DNA from: Pseudomonadota bacterium
GTDB taxonomy: Bacteria > Pseudomonadota > Alphaproteobacteria > Rhizobiales > Rhizobiaceae
Direction: 5' to 3'
DNA length: 64,000 nt
NCBI GenBank assembly: GCA_023435335.1
Contig: JAEYRU010000246.1
Location: 12,166-76,165 of the forward strand
The notes under the pieces: generated by a model
What the model saw: only the letters and a program-made list of their open reading frames with translations
The model's database searches: none
What the model was told of the DNA's origin: nothing
Part shown: positions 17,370 to 26,644 of the stretch, piece by piece
How positions within the stretch are numbered: position 1 is the stretch's first letter
Layout: each line of letters starts with the position of its first letter
Made by a program: the position numbers and the translations under genes

Positions 17370-18572
17370 ATGTTTCAGCCACTAGCCGGCGTGCGTGTCA
17401 TCGATCTTACGCAGGTGCTTGCCGGCCCCTATGCCGCCTATCAACTCGGCTTGATGGGGGCGGAAGTCCTGAAGATCGAGACGCCCGGCGCAGGCGACTG
17501 GTCCCGCGACAACGGTGTCGTGCCTCATCTAAATGCCGAGGGCATGGGGCTGGCCTACCTGACCCAGAACGCCAACAAGAAGTCGGTAACGCTGAATCTC
17601 AAATCGGAAGACGGGCTCGGGATCATGAAGCGGCTGATCGAGGGCGCGGACGTTTTCATCGAGAATTTCCGCCCGGGCACTATCGCGCGCCTGGGGCTCT
17701 CCTTCGAGGTGGTTCGCGAGGTCAATCCCAAAATCGTCTACTGCTCGATCTCCGCCTTCGGCCAGGATGGGGAACTCAGCCATCGCCCGGCCTACGACCA
17801 TGTCATCCAGGGCATGTGCGGGATCATGAGGACGACGGGCACCGTCGACACGGGTCCGCAGAAGGTTGGCGCCCCCTATGTAGACTACGCAACCGGCCTC
17901 AACGCAGCCTTCGCCATCGTTTCGGCCCTGCACGAAACCAGGCGAACGGGTAAGGCGGTTCATCTCGACGTGGCGATGCTGGACACATCGATGCTGCTCA
18001 TGGCGTCGCTTGTCAGCAGCCACCTCACCGCCGGCTGGATGCCGAAGCCGTCCGGCAACGAGGCATGGAGCCAGAGCCCATCGTCAGGCGCCTTCGAGAC
18101 CTCGGATGGGTTGCTGATGGTCGCGGCCAACAATGACCGGCAGTTCCGGGCGCTCTGCGCGGGGCTGGGGCGGCCGGACATTCTTGAAGACGCGCGGTGG
18201 AGCACGCCGCAGGCGCGGCAAAAGAACGCCGCCGCGCTCCGCATGGAGCTCGTGGAGGTATTCCGGGCGGGCAGCGCGCTGGACTGGGAAAAGGCACTCG
18301 ACGCGGCGGGCGTCCCGGCCGCAAAGGTGCGATCGCTCGATGAGGTTCTGGCCGAAAGCCACGCGAAAACGAGGAAATTCGCCCATGCGATGCAGTGGGG
18401 CCGGGAACCGGACGAAATCCATCTGCCTACGCTCGGTTTCAAGGTCAATACGGAAGTCGTCGCGCCCGCGACGCCACCGCCCGAACTCGGCGGCGACACG
18501 CATGCCGTGCTGAGGGATCTCGGATTCAGCGACGCCGATATTTGCCGCTTGGCCGAGCAGGCGATTATCTAG
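17370..18572 (+). CDS. Family III CoA-transferase (CaiB/BaiF)
   Basis: A 400-residue enzyme that moves CoA between carboxylic acids. Family signs: the opening PLAGVRVIDLTQVLAGPYA, NANKKSVTLNLKSEDG, NFRPGTIARLGL, and the catalytic aspartate in PYVDYATGLNAA (Asp172, matching Asp169 of formyl-CoA transferase). The ATG at 17370 is chosen because homology starts there. It follows the hydrolase by 115 bp on the same strand, which suggests activation of the acid released by hydrolysis; that step is inference. Confidence 0.9.
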   Translation: MFQPLAGVRVIDLTQVLAGPYAAYQLGLMGAEVLKIETPGAGDWSRDNGVVPHLNAEGMGLAYLTQNANKKSVTLNLKSEDGLGIMKRLIEGADVFIENFRPGTIARLGLSFEVVREVNPKIVYCSISAFGQDGELSHRPAYDHVIQGMCGIMRTTGTVDTGPQKVGAPYVDYATGLNAAFAIVSALHETRRTGKAVHLDVAMLDTSMLLMASLVSSHLTAGWMPKPSGNEAWSQSPSSGAFETSDGLLMVAANNDRQFRALCAGLGRPDILEDARWSTPQARQKNAAALRMELVEVFRAGSALDWEKALDAAGVPAAKVRSLDEVLAESHAKTRKFAHAMQWGREPDEIHLPTLGFKVNTEVVAPATPPPELGGDTHAVLRDLGFSDADICRLAEQAII

Positions 18573-18693
18573 TCGCGTTGACCCGAATGCGTCGGTCCGT
18601 TGCGCCTGACGAAATGATGCGCAGCCCGGGGTGGCTTTCGGGGGTCGCTTTGTCGATTGTGTGAGCGACTGACCTTGTTCCGCGAGACACACA

Positions 18694-19317
18694 ATGACCC
18701 CCGACACGAACCGCCGCCTGCTGGAAATGCTCGACCGCGAGGAACTCTTCGACCTGGTCCGGCGCGAGCGGTTCGCGCGCGACCAGCGTCGCTTCGACGT
18801 GATGCGCGCGTGCTTTCACGACGACGCCTATGTGCGCACCAGCTGGTACGATGGACATGGCGGGGAAGCCTACGTCGAGGCAACCCGCAAATGGATGAGC
18901 GCGGCGGGCAACAGCAAGCATTGGGTGTTTCCAGCCTATGCGCGCGTCGCCGGCGACAGGGCGACGGTCGAGAGCCCCTCCTCGATCTTCAACCGGGCCA
19001 GGATCGACGGTGTCGAGATAGACTTCTACGTTTTCTGCCGCTTCTTCTCGCGTTGCGTACGCGAAGGCGGCGCATGGAAGCTGCTTACCTTTCATGTCCT
19101 GTTCGAGCGGGACATCATGCGCACCGTCAATCCCGCCGACCGGCTCCCCGTCGACTGGGCAGTGCTCGACACCTTGCGTCCGTCCTACCGGTTCCTCGCC
19201 TACATGCAGCGCAGCCGCGGTGTGAAGGTGAACCACGAACTATTGGGTGATGATCGCCCCGACGCGCTTGCGGAATTCCATGCCGGCGAAGAGGCTTGGC
19301 TTTCCGCCACCGGCTGA
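18694..19317 (+). CDS. NTF2/SnoaL-like protein
   Basis: A 207-residue cytoplasmic protein with an NTF2-like alpha+beta cone: helices about 8-40 (ELFDLVRRERFARDQRRFDVM), then CFHDDAYVRTSWYDGHGG, a strand pair RATVESPSSIFNR / DFYVFCRFFSRCVREGGAWKL and an extra C-terminal helix region. This fold serves in dehydratases, isomerases and small subunits of ring-hydroxylating oxygenases, so the function is open. The gene stands 121 bp after the CoA-transferase and may be part of that transcript. Confidence 0.7.
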   Translation: MTPDTNRRLLEMLDREELFDLVRRERFARDQRRFDVMRACFHDDAYVRTSWYDGHGGEAYVEATRKWMSAAGNSKHWVFPAYARVAGDRATVESPSSIFNRARIDGVEIDFYVFCRFFSRCVREGGAWKLLTFHVLFERDIMRTVNPADRLPVDWAVLDTLRPSYRFLAYMQRSRGVKVNHELLGDDRPDALAEFHAGEEAWLSATG

Positions 19318-19343
19318 AGCAAGCGCTCTGCGCGGAAACATTC

Positions 19344-19360
19344 ATTCCGACAGACGAAAC
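19344..19360. promoter_or_regulatory. IclR-type operator candidate 1 (upstream of TAXI-TRAP genes)
   Basis: ATTCCG-ACAGA-CGAAAC, 10 of 12 matches to the consensus ATTTCG-N5-CGAAAT shared by 14 intergenic sites. It lies about 207 bp before the TAXI binding-protein start. It is one of the weaker copies, and the leftmost. Confidence 0.4.
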
Positions 19361-19558
19361 AAGGCCCGATAGCAGGTCGCCGCCCGGGAGCGTCGCCATA
19401 GAGTGCCGGACGATGACGTGTTCCGGATCAATAGACACGACCGAGCGGTTGCAGGGACGAGATCTTAAGGAGCACCTGATCGTCTGCGGACAAGGCAAGA
19501 AGGCGTTGTCCACTTGAAGGCCGCGTGCCGGCAGCAGAATGTAGTGGAGGAGATTCCG

Positions 19559-20701
19559 ATGAGAATGATAGCCAGCTTGGCTCTAGGTGCCGCATGCCTG
19601 TTTTCAGGCGCGGCGGTCGCAGCAGATGTCACCTTGCCGAAGACGCTGGTGTGGACCAGCTTCGACACCGGCAGCCTGGGCTACAACCAGTCGATCGCAG
19701 TCGGCAAGACGCTCGAAGATGCGTATGGCATCTCCCTGCGCGTCGTGGCCACCAGCACCGACCAATCGCGCCTTGCGCCGGCCAGGGACGGACGGGTTCC
19801 CTTTGCGCTGTCGGGCAGCGACGTGTTCTACGCTTTCGAGGGCGTTCTCGGATACGCGGCGCGCGACTGGGGTCCGCAGCCGTTGAGCGCGCTTGTGCTG
19901 GCGGGCGCCAAGAACTGCCTGGGAATGGGCGTCGCGGCCAACCAGAACATGACGAGCCTCGCCGATCTCAAGGGCAAGCGCGTCGGATGGGTGGTCGGAT
20001 CGCCGGCGCTGCAGTCCAACGTGAGGGCATTCCTCGCTTTCGCCGGGCTCACGACTGACGATGTCCGGCTGGTGGAAGCGCCGAGCTACGGTGCGGCGTG
20101 GGAGGCATTCTCCAATGGCCAGATCGACGCCATGACGGCCGTCACCAGCGGCAGCGGCCTTCTGCAGCAGGCGGCTGCGTCACCGCAGGGGCTGACCTGG
20201 CTGCCCACTCCGTTGGATGATGAAGAGGGCTGGAAGCGCCTGCAGGCCGCGAGCCCGCATTTCACTCCCCGCAAGGCGACGGTCGGGGTGGGCTTCGACG
20301 AGAGTAATCCGCTGGACTGCATCGGTGTGCCATATCCGGCGCTCGTTACCTACAGCGCGGAGCCAGACCTGTCCTACAACGTGATCAAGGCGATCAACGA
20401 GCAGGCGCCCGTCTACACCAAGGCCCAGTCGGGCACTGAAGGGTGGGCAGCCGACGCACAGGTGTACGGCTGGGTCGTGCCCTACAACGAGGCCGCCATC
20501 CGGTTCTACAAGGAAGTAGGCACCTGGGACGACGACAAGCAGGCGCACAATGACAAGCTGGTAGAGCGCGGCAAGGTGCTTCAGGAGGCCTGGAAAAAGA
20601 TGGCCGACGTCAGCGCGACGGGTGAGGAGTTTACCAAGCAGTGGATGGCCACGCGTGCGGAAGCGCTGACGGCCGCGGGCATGCCGCCCTACTTCAAATA
20701 A
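19559..20701 (+). CDS. TAXI-family TRAP transporter substrate-binding protein
   Basis: A 380-residue periplasmic binding protein. The signal peptide is about residues 1-21 (MIASLALGAACLFSGAAVAA). The mature protein has the TAXI hallmarks LVWTSFDTGSLGYNQSIAVG at its N-terminus, FALSGSDVFYAFEGV and DLKGKRVGWVVGSPALQSNVR. The ATG at 19559 has ggagg 8-12 bp upstream; a TTG at 19514 is less likely. It pairs with the fused TRAP permease 7 bp downstream. TAXI importers take up organic acids such as glutamate or 2-oxoglutarate, but the substrate here is unknown. Confidence 0.88.
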   Translation: MRMIASLALGAACLFSGAAVAADVTLPKTLVWTSFDTGSLGYNQSIAVGKTLEDAYGISLRVVATSTDQSRLAPARDGRVPFALSGSDVFYAFEGVLGYAARDWGPQPLSALVLAGAKNCLGMGVAANQNMTSLADLKGKRVGWVVGSPALQSNVRAFLAFAGLTTDDVRLVEAPSYGAAWEAFSNGQIDAMTAVTSGSGLLQQAAASPQGLTWLPTPLDDEEGWKRLQAASPHFTPRKATVGVGFDESNPLDCIGVPYPALVTYSAEPDLSYNVIKAINEQAPVYTKAQSGTEGWAADAQVYGWVVPYNEAAIRFYKEVGTWDDDKQAHNDKLVERGKVLQEAWKKMADVSATGEEFTKQWMATRAEALTAAGMPPYFK

Positions 20702-20708
20702 GACACTC

Positions 20709-22700
20709 ATGTCCCAGATCGAGAACACCTATCTCGACGGCGAGGCGGCCCCGGCGCGCGCAGTTCACGGCGTCACCACGATCGTGGTGCGCGTGCTGAC
20801 GGTGGGTCTTCTGCTGCTCGGAACCAACCAGACCTTCGGCATCGGGTCAGCCTTCGGCTTCACGATCCTGGAGAACCAGTATCTCTATGCGGTGCTGGCG
20901 CTGGCCATTCCGATGGTCTTCCTGCTCTTCCCGGGCGGGAAGTTCATGTCGGGGGGCGGACCGGGTGTTCTCGACTGGGCCTTTTGCGTCATTGCCTTCG
21001 TGGCGCTGGGCTACTTCTTCGTCAACGCTTACAACATAGTGCTCAGTGGCTGGGAAATGTCCCCGCCAATCGCCGCCGTGGTGATGGGGACGGTCCTGTG
21101 GGTGATCATGCTGGAGGCGGGCCGCCGTGCCGGCGGCATGATCCTTGGAGCGATTGTCCTATTCTTCTCCAGCTATCCGCTGTTTGCGGACGTCATGCCG
21201 GGTCCGATCTCAGCATTCGCGTCGCCCTTTCAGTATGTCGCCGCGTATCACGCGATGAGCCTGGAAAGCATCCTGGGCATCCCGCTCAAGGCATTTGCCA
21301 CCCTTGTCTTCGGCTTCGTGATCTTCGGAGCCGCGCTGGAGCACACTGGTGCAGGCCGCTTCTTCATCAATCTTGCCTTCGCGCTGCTGGGACACGTGCG
21401 AGGCGGGCCAGCCAAGGTCGCGATCGTGTCCAGCGGTCTCATGGGCTCGCTGAGCGGCAGCGTCGTCACCAACGTGCTGACCACCGGTGTGATGACCATA
21501 CCGGCCATGAAACGTGTCGGCATGAAGGGAACGACCGCAGCCGGAATCGAGACGTGTGCTTCGACTGGCGGTGTACTGATGCCGCCGGTGATGGGCGCGG
21601 CGGCCTTTGTGATGGCGGATTTTCTGCAGCTTCCCTATTCCACCATCGCAATCGCCGCGGCCATTCCGGCGTTCCTCTACTTCTTCGGCCTCTTCGTCCA
21701 GATCGACGCCCGGGCCGCCCGCGATCATCTCAGGGGACTGGACGCAGACGAACTGCCGGACCTGGTTACGACGCTGAAGGAGGGCTGGCACCACATCTTC
21801 GCTATCGTAGTGCTGACGGTCATGCTGCTGGTGATGCAGCAGGAGCGGTATGCACCGTTTTATGCCACGGCCGTGCTGCTGGTGGTCAACCAGTTCGTGT
21901 CCCGGGCGGACCGCTGGGGCCGCAAGGAACTGCTTGCCTTCATCGACAGCCTGGCGCGACTGTTCGCGACCTTGGCCGCCACGCTAGGCGCCGTAGGCAT
22001 GATCGTGGGCGGGCTCTCGCAGACCGGGCTGGCTGCTACGCTGGTCAACGACTTGCTGAAGATCGCCGGCGGCTCGCCCTACTGGCTGCTGATCATGGGA
22101 GCGATCACGAGCCTCATCCTCGGTACGGGCATGACAGCGACGGCGTGCTACATCTTCCTTGCCGTGATGCTGGCGCCGGCGCTGGTTCAGGTCGGCCTCG
22201 ATCCGCTCGCCGTGCATCTCTACATTTTCTACTGGGGCATGCTGTCCTTCATTACCCCGCCGGTAGCGCTGGGCGCATTCGCCGCTGCGTCAGTTGCGAG
22301 GACGCCGCCGATGCGCACCGGATTCGAGGCCATGAAGATCGGAAGCGTCATCTACTTCATTCCGTTCATGTTCGTATTCGAGCCCGCGCTGATCACGCGC
22401 GGAACCGGGATGGATATCCTGATCTCGACAGGGCTGGCGCTGTTCGGGGTGTGGATCTTCGCCGGCACGATGCAGGGCTACGTCACCGGCATCGGCAGGC
22501 TCTTCGCTGACAGCGTCGCGGGCTGGATGGCGCGGCTTCCGGTGCTCATCGGCGCGGTTTTAATCGCCCTGCCAGGGGAGGCCATCCCTGGATTCGATGA
22601 TTGGGACCTGCTCGGCATCGGCCTCCTGACAATGGCGCCGACGCTGATCGCGGCATTTCTCACCAATCGCCGTCACCGCCCGCAGGCACGCCCAGCCTGA
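20709..22700 (+). CDS. TRAP transporter permease with fused small and large subunits (TAXI type)
   Basis: A 663-residue inner-membrane protein. Residues about 25-180 hold four or five hydrophobic segments corresponding to the small DctQ-like part; about 190-560 form the DctM-like part with GLMGSLSGSVVTNVLTTGVMTIPAMK, ETCASTGGVLMPPVMGAAAFVMA and the later MTATACYIFLA and FITPPVALGAFAAASVA. These are the conserved substrate- and sodium-site loops of TAXI permeases. A hydrophobic C-terminal extension runs to the end. Fusion of the two subunits is normal for TAXI systems. Confidence 0.92.
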   Translation: MSQIENTYLDGEAAPARAVHGVTTIVVRVLTVGLLLLGTNQTFGIGSAFGFTILENQYLYAVLALAIPMVFLLFPGGKFMSGGGPGVLDWAFCVIAFVALGYFFVNAYNIVLSGWEMSPPIAAVVMGTVLWVIMLEAGRRAGGMILGAIVLFFSSYPLFADVMPGPISAFASPFQYVAAYHAMSLESILGIPLKAFATLVFGFVIFGAALEHTGAGRFFINLAFALLGHVRGGPAKVAIVSSGLMGSLSGSVVTNVLTTGVMTIPAMKRVGMKGTTAAGIETCASTGGVLMPPVMGAAAFVMADFLQLPYSTIAIAAAIPAFLYFFGLFVQIDARAARDHLRGLDADELPDLVTTLKEGWHHIFAIVVLTVMLLVMQQERYAPFYATAVLLVVNQFVSRADRWGRKELLAFIDSLARLFATLAATLGAVGMIVGGLSQTGLAATLVNDLLKIAGGSPYWLLIMGAITSLILGTGMTATACYIFLAVMLAPALVQVGLDPLAVHLYIFYWGMLSFITPPVALGAFAAASVARTPPMRTGFEAMKIGSVIYFIPFMFVFEPALITRGTGMDILISTGLALFGVWIFAGTMQGYVTGIGRLFADSVAGWMARLPVLIGAVLIALPGEAIPGFDDWDLLGIGLLTMAPTLIAAFLTNRRHRPQARPA

Positions 22701-22733
22701 CAGGCGGCTGGACGCCCGCAAAAGAAGCGCTCT

Positions 22734-23606
22734 ATGTTGTCTTCCGTGTTTGCGCCTGGCCCGTGGGAGGACGTGCCCTTGACGAAGGAAGATGCCGATG
22801 GCGGCGAGTACATCCGTGCGGCGGAAAGAACACTGCAGATCCTCGCCTGTTTGAACCGGCGGCCGATCTCGACCATTCAGGATCTGCATAGGGAGACTGG
22901 CCTGCCCAAACCCACATTGGTCCGCTTCCTCAAGACGATGGCCAAAGCCGGCTATGTGACGAATGACGAGCGCCAGGGCGGCTACCAGGTGACCTCGCTG
23001 GTGAGTTCCTTGTCGAGCGGCTACCACGGCGACCCGCTGGTCATCGAGGCCGGCCGCCCCTGGGCGATTCAGGTTACCCGCCAGCTGCACTGGCCGGTTT
23101 CGATCGCCGTTCTGGATGCGCAATCGGTGGTCGTGCGCTTTTCCACCGTCGCAGACAGCCCAGTCTCGCCCTTCCATTCGACGATCAACATGCACCTCAG
23201 CCTTTTCACCAAGGCACTGGGGCGCGCTTACCTCGCTTATTGCAGCGACGAGGAGATAGAGGCATTCGCTAGGATCGCAGAGCACAGCGACGATCCGACG
23301 GCTGCCAAGATAGCCGCTGACCGCGACTATCTGAACACGCTGGTTCGGTCCATCCGGCGTGCCGGATACGCGTTGCGCGACGCTCGCGCCGAGCCGAAGA
23401 ACTCGAATACGCTGGCGGTGCCGATCTTTCTGGGCGGCAGGGTTCGCGCGACTCTCGGCGTGACCTTCTTCCGCTCCGCAATCAAGTCGCACGAGATGTT
23501 CCGGGATTACGCGGTCAAGCTGAAGCAGGTGAGCGCGCAGATCACCGCCGACACCGAGCGTCTGCGTGGCACCTATGCGCCCGAGAAGCTGCCGGCCATC
23601 GTGTGA
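22734..23606 (+). CDS. IclR-family transcriptional regulator 1
   Basis: A regulator of up to 290 residues: winged helix about residues 28-90 (RAAERTLQILACLNRRPISTIQ, recognition helix near GLPKPTLVRFLKTMAKAGYV) and an IclR effector domain from about 105 to the end (WPVSIAVLDAQSVVVRFST, SLFTKALGRAYLAYCSDEE). The start is unsure: a GTG at 22773 with gggagg just before it fits better than the ATG at 22734, which lacks a clear ribosome site. It follows the TAXI-TRAP genes and converges on the amidohydrolase gene with 9 bp between. With the regulators at 50137 and 61071 it is a candidate for the 17-bp operators in this window. Confidence 0.87.
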   Translation: MLSSVFAPGPWEDVPLTKEDADGGEYIRAAERTLQILACLNRRPISTIQDLHRETGLPKPTLVRFLKTMAKAGYVTNDERQGGYQVTSLVSSLSSGYHGDPLVIEAGRPWAIQVTRQLHWPVSIAVLDAQSVVVRFSTVADSPVSPFHSTINMHLSLFTKALGRAYLAYCSDEEIEAFARIAEHSDDPTAAKIAADRDYLNTLVRSIRRAGYALRDARAEPKNSNTLAVPIFLGGRVRATLGVTFFRSAIKSHEMFRDYAVKLKQVSAQITADTERLRGTYAPEKLPAIV

Positions 23607-23615
23607 CGTGATCGG

Positions 23616-24479
23616 CTAGAATTCGTACAACCGGGCGGGATTGTCGACCAGCACCTTGTTGCGCGCCGTTTCGTCCGGGACGAATTCTGCGAGAAGGTCG
23701 ACGAGTTGCCCATCGTCCGGCATCGGTCCCGACAGCACAGGATGCGGCCAGTCCGTGCCCCATAGGGTGCGGTCCGGGGCCGCCGCTACCAGGGACCGTG
23801 CAATCACGGTCATGTCGGTGAAGGGGGGGCCTGCCGCGGAGCCACGCTCGGCCCCCGAGATCTTCACCCAAGCGTTTTCACAGGATGATACCAGATCGAC
23901 CAGCGCGCGATGGTTCGGACCATTCGCGTCGCTGGCGAGAAGCCGGCCCATATGGTCGATAACAAACGGCATATCGAGCCGGCGCATCCAGGGGGAAAGC
24001 GCCGGGATCAGGTGCGAATCGAAATGCAGAACCGCATGCCAGCCGAACGGTTTGATGCGAGCCAGAAGCCTTTCGATCTTCGCCGTCTCAGGCATCGGCG
24101 AAATCCGCGTCATGAAATTGAAACGCGCCCCCCTGATGCCGCCCGCATGAAGGCGTGCGATCTCGTCCACGCCGCAATCCAGTTCGATCTGTGCGATGCC
24201 CCGGTAGCGGTCGGGCGCATCGGCGATGGCGTCGAGCATCGCGGAATTGTCGAAACCGTGGCAACTCGCCTGCACGAAAACTGTGCGCGAAATCCCCAGC
24301 AGATCGTGCAGGGCGGCAAGCCGTTCCTTCGGAGCGTCATCCGGGGTGTAGGCACGATCATCCGAGAACGGAAACCGCGCGGCTGGACCGAAGACATGGC
24401 AGTGCGTGTCGCAGGCGCCTGCCGGGAGGACGAGGCTCGGGCGGCGCGGATTGGCGAGCGGCGGCGGGCAGGCGCGCAT
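23616..24479 (-). CDS. Amidohydrolase_2, 2-pyrone-4,6-dicarboxylate lactonase-like
   Basis: A 287-residue metal-dependent hydrolase. The N-terminal ACDTHCHVFGP motif (about residues 20-30) and the C-terminal LWGTDWPHP are the hallmarks of the LigI-type (PDC lactonase) branch, as are FVQASCHGFDN and FVIDHMGR. The ATG at 24479 has ggagaa upstream; an open frame reaches 24608 but would cover the operator at 24549. It faces a six-gene run across a 158-bp shared promoter region. It may open a lactone made or imported by that pathway, but true PDC activity is not shown by sequence alone. Confidence 0.82.
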   Translation of the reverse strand: MRACPPPLANPRRPSLVLPAGACDTHCHVFGPAARFPFSDDRAYTPDDAPKERLAALHDLLGISRTVFVQASCHGFDNSAMLDAIADAPDRYRGIAQIELDCGVDEIARLHAGGIRGARFNFMTRISPMPETAKIERLLARIKPFGWHAVLHFDSHLIPALSPWMRRLDMPFVIDHMGRLLASDANGPNHRALVDLVSSCENAWVKISGAERGSAAGPPFTDMTVIARSLVAAAPDRTLWGTDWPHPVLSGPMPDDGQLVDLLAEFVPDETARNKVLVDNPARLYEF

Positions 24480-24548
24480 GGTTTCTCCATATGGCGGTGG
24501 CGCGCACAGTAGGCGGCGCGGCGACTGCGTGCACAGCTGCGCGTTCGG

Positions 24549-24565
24549 ATTTCGCTTGGCGGAAC
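24549..24565. promoter_or_regulatory. IclR-type operator candidate 2 (divergent promoter)
   Basis: ATTTCG-CTTGG-CGGAAC, 10 of 12 matches. Its centre lies about 78 bp from the amidohydrolase start on one side and about 81 bp from the DUF6282 start on the other, an equal placement that suits joint control of both transcripts. Confidence 0.5.
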
Positions 24566-24637
24566 ATGCCACCGACGCCTTTGATCGCCTGCGTGAACTG
24601 CCGGACAACGGTCGCGATCGATCTATGCGAGAAGAAG

Positions 24638-25597
24638 ATGGCAGAGAAGAACTGGCGAGAAGAAGCGAAGGCCGTCATGGCGGGCGCGGATGAAACCCTG
24701 GTGGCCGACCTGATGAAGGGCGCCGTCGACCTGCATGTCCACTCGGGGCCGTCGACCATGCCGCGCATGCTCGATCACCTGGAAGAAGTCGATGAAGCGG
24801 CCAAGGCGGGCATGCGGGGTGTGCTGTTCAAGGACCACTACTATTCCGTCGGACCCATGCTGCCGATGATGCGGCGCCTCAATCCTCACAGGCAGGTCGA
24901 GATGTACGGCTCCCTGGTTCTCAATACGACCGTTGGTGGCCTCAATCCGTATGCTGTTGACTTCAACCTCAAGGCCGGCACCAAGCTGATCTATATGCCT
25001 ACCGCCCATGCGGCCAATCACATCCGAAGCAATTTCCGGAAGAAGCGGCTTGCCACCAACGTCGAGCTGATGGCGCCTTACGCGATCACGGTCGTAGACG
25101 AGCGAGGCCAGCTGCTCGACGTGGTCAAGCAGATACTCGATCTGATCGCCGCGCATGATGCGATCATCTCGTCGGGGCACCTCCATGTTTCCGAAGCGTG
25201 GGCCCTGTTCAGCGAGGCGAAGAAGCGCGGCGTGAAGCGCATGATCATGAACCATCCGACCTATGGGCTCCACAGCACAATGGAGGATATCCGCGAGCTG
25301 GCGCAGCTAGGCGTGGTGATGGAGCAGTCGGCCTGCCTGTTCGTCGATTCCCGGTTCAACGTATTTCCGCCTGAGCATCTCAAGGAGCAGATCGACGCCG
25401 CGGGTCCCGAAAACTCCTCCATCGGTTCGGATCTCGGCCAGGTCGATAATCCGAGCCCCGTCGAGGGCCTGCGCCAGGCAATCCGGCTGTGCCTCGGCCT
25501 GGGCTATACGCCCGCCGAGATACGGATGATGGTCAGCGAGAACCCGGCCCGCCTCGTCGGCCTCCATCTCGACCAGAAATCCGAGGCCGCTGAATAG
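24638..25597 (+). CDS. DUF6282-type amidohydrolase-like protein
   Basis: A 319-residue soluble protein. GAVDLHVHSGPSTMPRMLD (about residues 27-45) carries the HxH pair of metal-dependent hydrolases, and SGHLHVSEAW and MIMNHPTYG supply later candidate metal ligands, as do DLGQVDNPSP and SENPARLVGL at the end. This matches the DUF6282 group of uncharacterised TIM-barrel-like proteins. The ATG at 24638 has gagaagaag upstream; longer upstream frames cross the operator and are rejected. First gene of a tightly packed six-gene operon. Confidence 0.75.
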   Translation: MAEKNWREEAKAVMAGADETLVADLMKGAVDLHVHSGPSTMPRMLDHLEEVDEAAKAGMRGVLFKDHYYSVGPMLPMMRRLNPHRQVEMYGSLVLNTTVGGLNPYAVDFNLKAGTKLIYMPTAHAANHIRSNFRKKRLATNVELMAPYAITVVDERGQLLDVVKQILDLIAAHDAIISSGHLHVSEAWALFSEAKKRGVKRMIMNHPTYGLHSTMEDIRELAQLGVVMEQSACLFVDSRFNVFPPEHLKEQIDAAGPENSSIGSDLGQVDNPSPVEGLRQAIRLCLGLGYTPAEIRMMVSENPARLVGLHLDQKSEAAE

Positions 25598-25633
25598 CCG
25601 GCCGCATCTATATATCAGCTGAGAGCAATATCC

Positions 25634-26635
25634 ATGAAGTTTGGCACCATTGGCCGTAATGGCGAGAATGTCCTGATCGCGCGCCTGTCCGACACCGAGG
25701 CGGTCGCGCTTGCCGACGCCTATGCCGCCGCCGGCATGGGCGCCGCCCCGGCCACCATGCGTGGGCTCATCCATGGCGGCCCGGCGGAACTGGAGAAGGC
25801 CGGGAAGGCTGTCGCCGCGGCGGCGGGTGGTTCCGTGCCCCGCATCTCGCTTGCAGATGCCGACTGGTCCCCGCCCATACCCGATCCGAGCAAGGTCATT
25901 GGCGTTGCGATGAACAACAAGGGCATCCGCAAGGAGGCCCACAAGGAGCCGTCGGTTCCAAGCTATTTCCTGAAGCCACCGTCGTGCCTGCTCGGCCACA
26001 ACAAGAATGTGGTAATACTGGAAAACTACGGCGAGACGATCCCGGAACTGGAACTCGCCGCCGTCATAGGCAAGCGCGGCAAGAACATCCCGGTCGCCGA
26101 GGCGCTGGACTACGTCTTCGGCTACACGATCGTCGACGACGTCACCTCCCACGGAATCAAGTTCGGCATGGATTCGCTGGCGACAACCCGTGCGCCGCAT
26201 CTGACCAGGCCGCACCACTTCGAGTGGCGCAACCGGCACGGACCAGACGACAACGACATCTACTTCGTCTATCACACACGCTCCAAGGGCTCGGACACCT
26301 TCGGTCCGATGGGCCCGTGGATCACCACCGCCGACGAAATTGCCGACCCCAATGCGCTCGAGGTGTCCGGGACGTTCGATGGGGAGCCCTTTGCGGTCGA
26401 TTCCACGTCCAACTTCCGCTTCTCGGTGCAGGAGGTTATCGCCGACGCGAGCCAATGGTTCACGCTTGAGCCCGGCGACGTCATATGCTTCGGGACCACC
26501 GCCAGGGGCGTCGGCAAGTATCCGGACGGCCATCGCGGCATCAACATGCACCAGATGAAGGGCGAGATCGGCATCACCATCGAGGGGCTGGGCACGCTCA
26601 CGCATGGTATTGCCCGCACCTGGGACGAGGCGTAA
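25634..26635 (+). CDS. Fumarylacetoacetate hydrolase family protein
   Basis: A 333-residue enzyme of the FAH superfamily (C-C hydrolases, decarboxylases, acid-sugar dehydratases). Signs: VIGVAMNNKG, YFLKPPSCLLGH, PELELAAVIGKRG with the acidic metal-binding residues, GYTIVDDVTSHG, and the closing GDVICFGTTARGVG in place of the usual GtP.GvG. The replacement of GTP by GTT is a small departure from the consensus. It could dehydrate an acid sugar (as in KdgD/AraD1-like members) or hydrolyse a 3-acylpyruvate. Neighbours include an acyl-CoA ligase and hydratase, so the product may be a carboxylic acid fed to CoA activation. Confidence 0.87.
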   Translation: MKFGTIGRNGENVLIARLSDTEAVALADAYAAAGMGAAPATMRGLIHGGPAELEKAGKAVAAAAGGSVPRISLADADWSPPIPDPSKVIGVAMNNKGIRKEAHKEPSVPSYFLKPPSCLLGHNKNVVILENYGETIPELELAAVIGKRGKNIPVAEALDYVFGYTIVDDVTSHGIKFGMDSLATTRAPHLTRPHHFEWRNRHGPDDNDIYFVYHTRSKGSDTFGPMGPWITTADEIADPNALEVSGTFDGEPFAVDSTSNFRFSVQEVIADASQWFTLEPGDVICFGTTARGVGKYPDGHRGINMHQMKGEIGITIEGLGTLTHGIARTWDEA

Positions 26636-26644
26636 GCGGTCGGC

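Noticed and set aside
17260..17370. 36-codon frame ending in a TGATG overlap with the CoA-transferase
   Set aside because: The overlap is suggestive of coupling, but there is no ribosome site and no recognisable peptide, so I do not list it as a gene.
19296..19517. 73-codon frame between the NTF2-like and TAXI genes
   Set aside because: It starts inside the NTF2-like gene, has no ribosome site or similarity, and would cover operator candidate 1.
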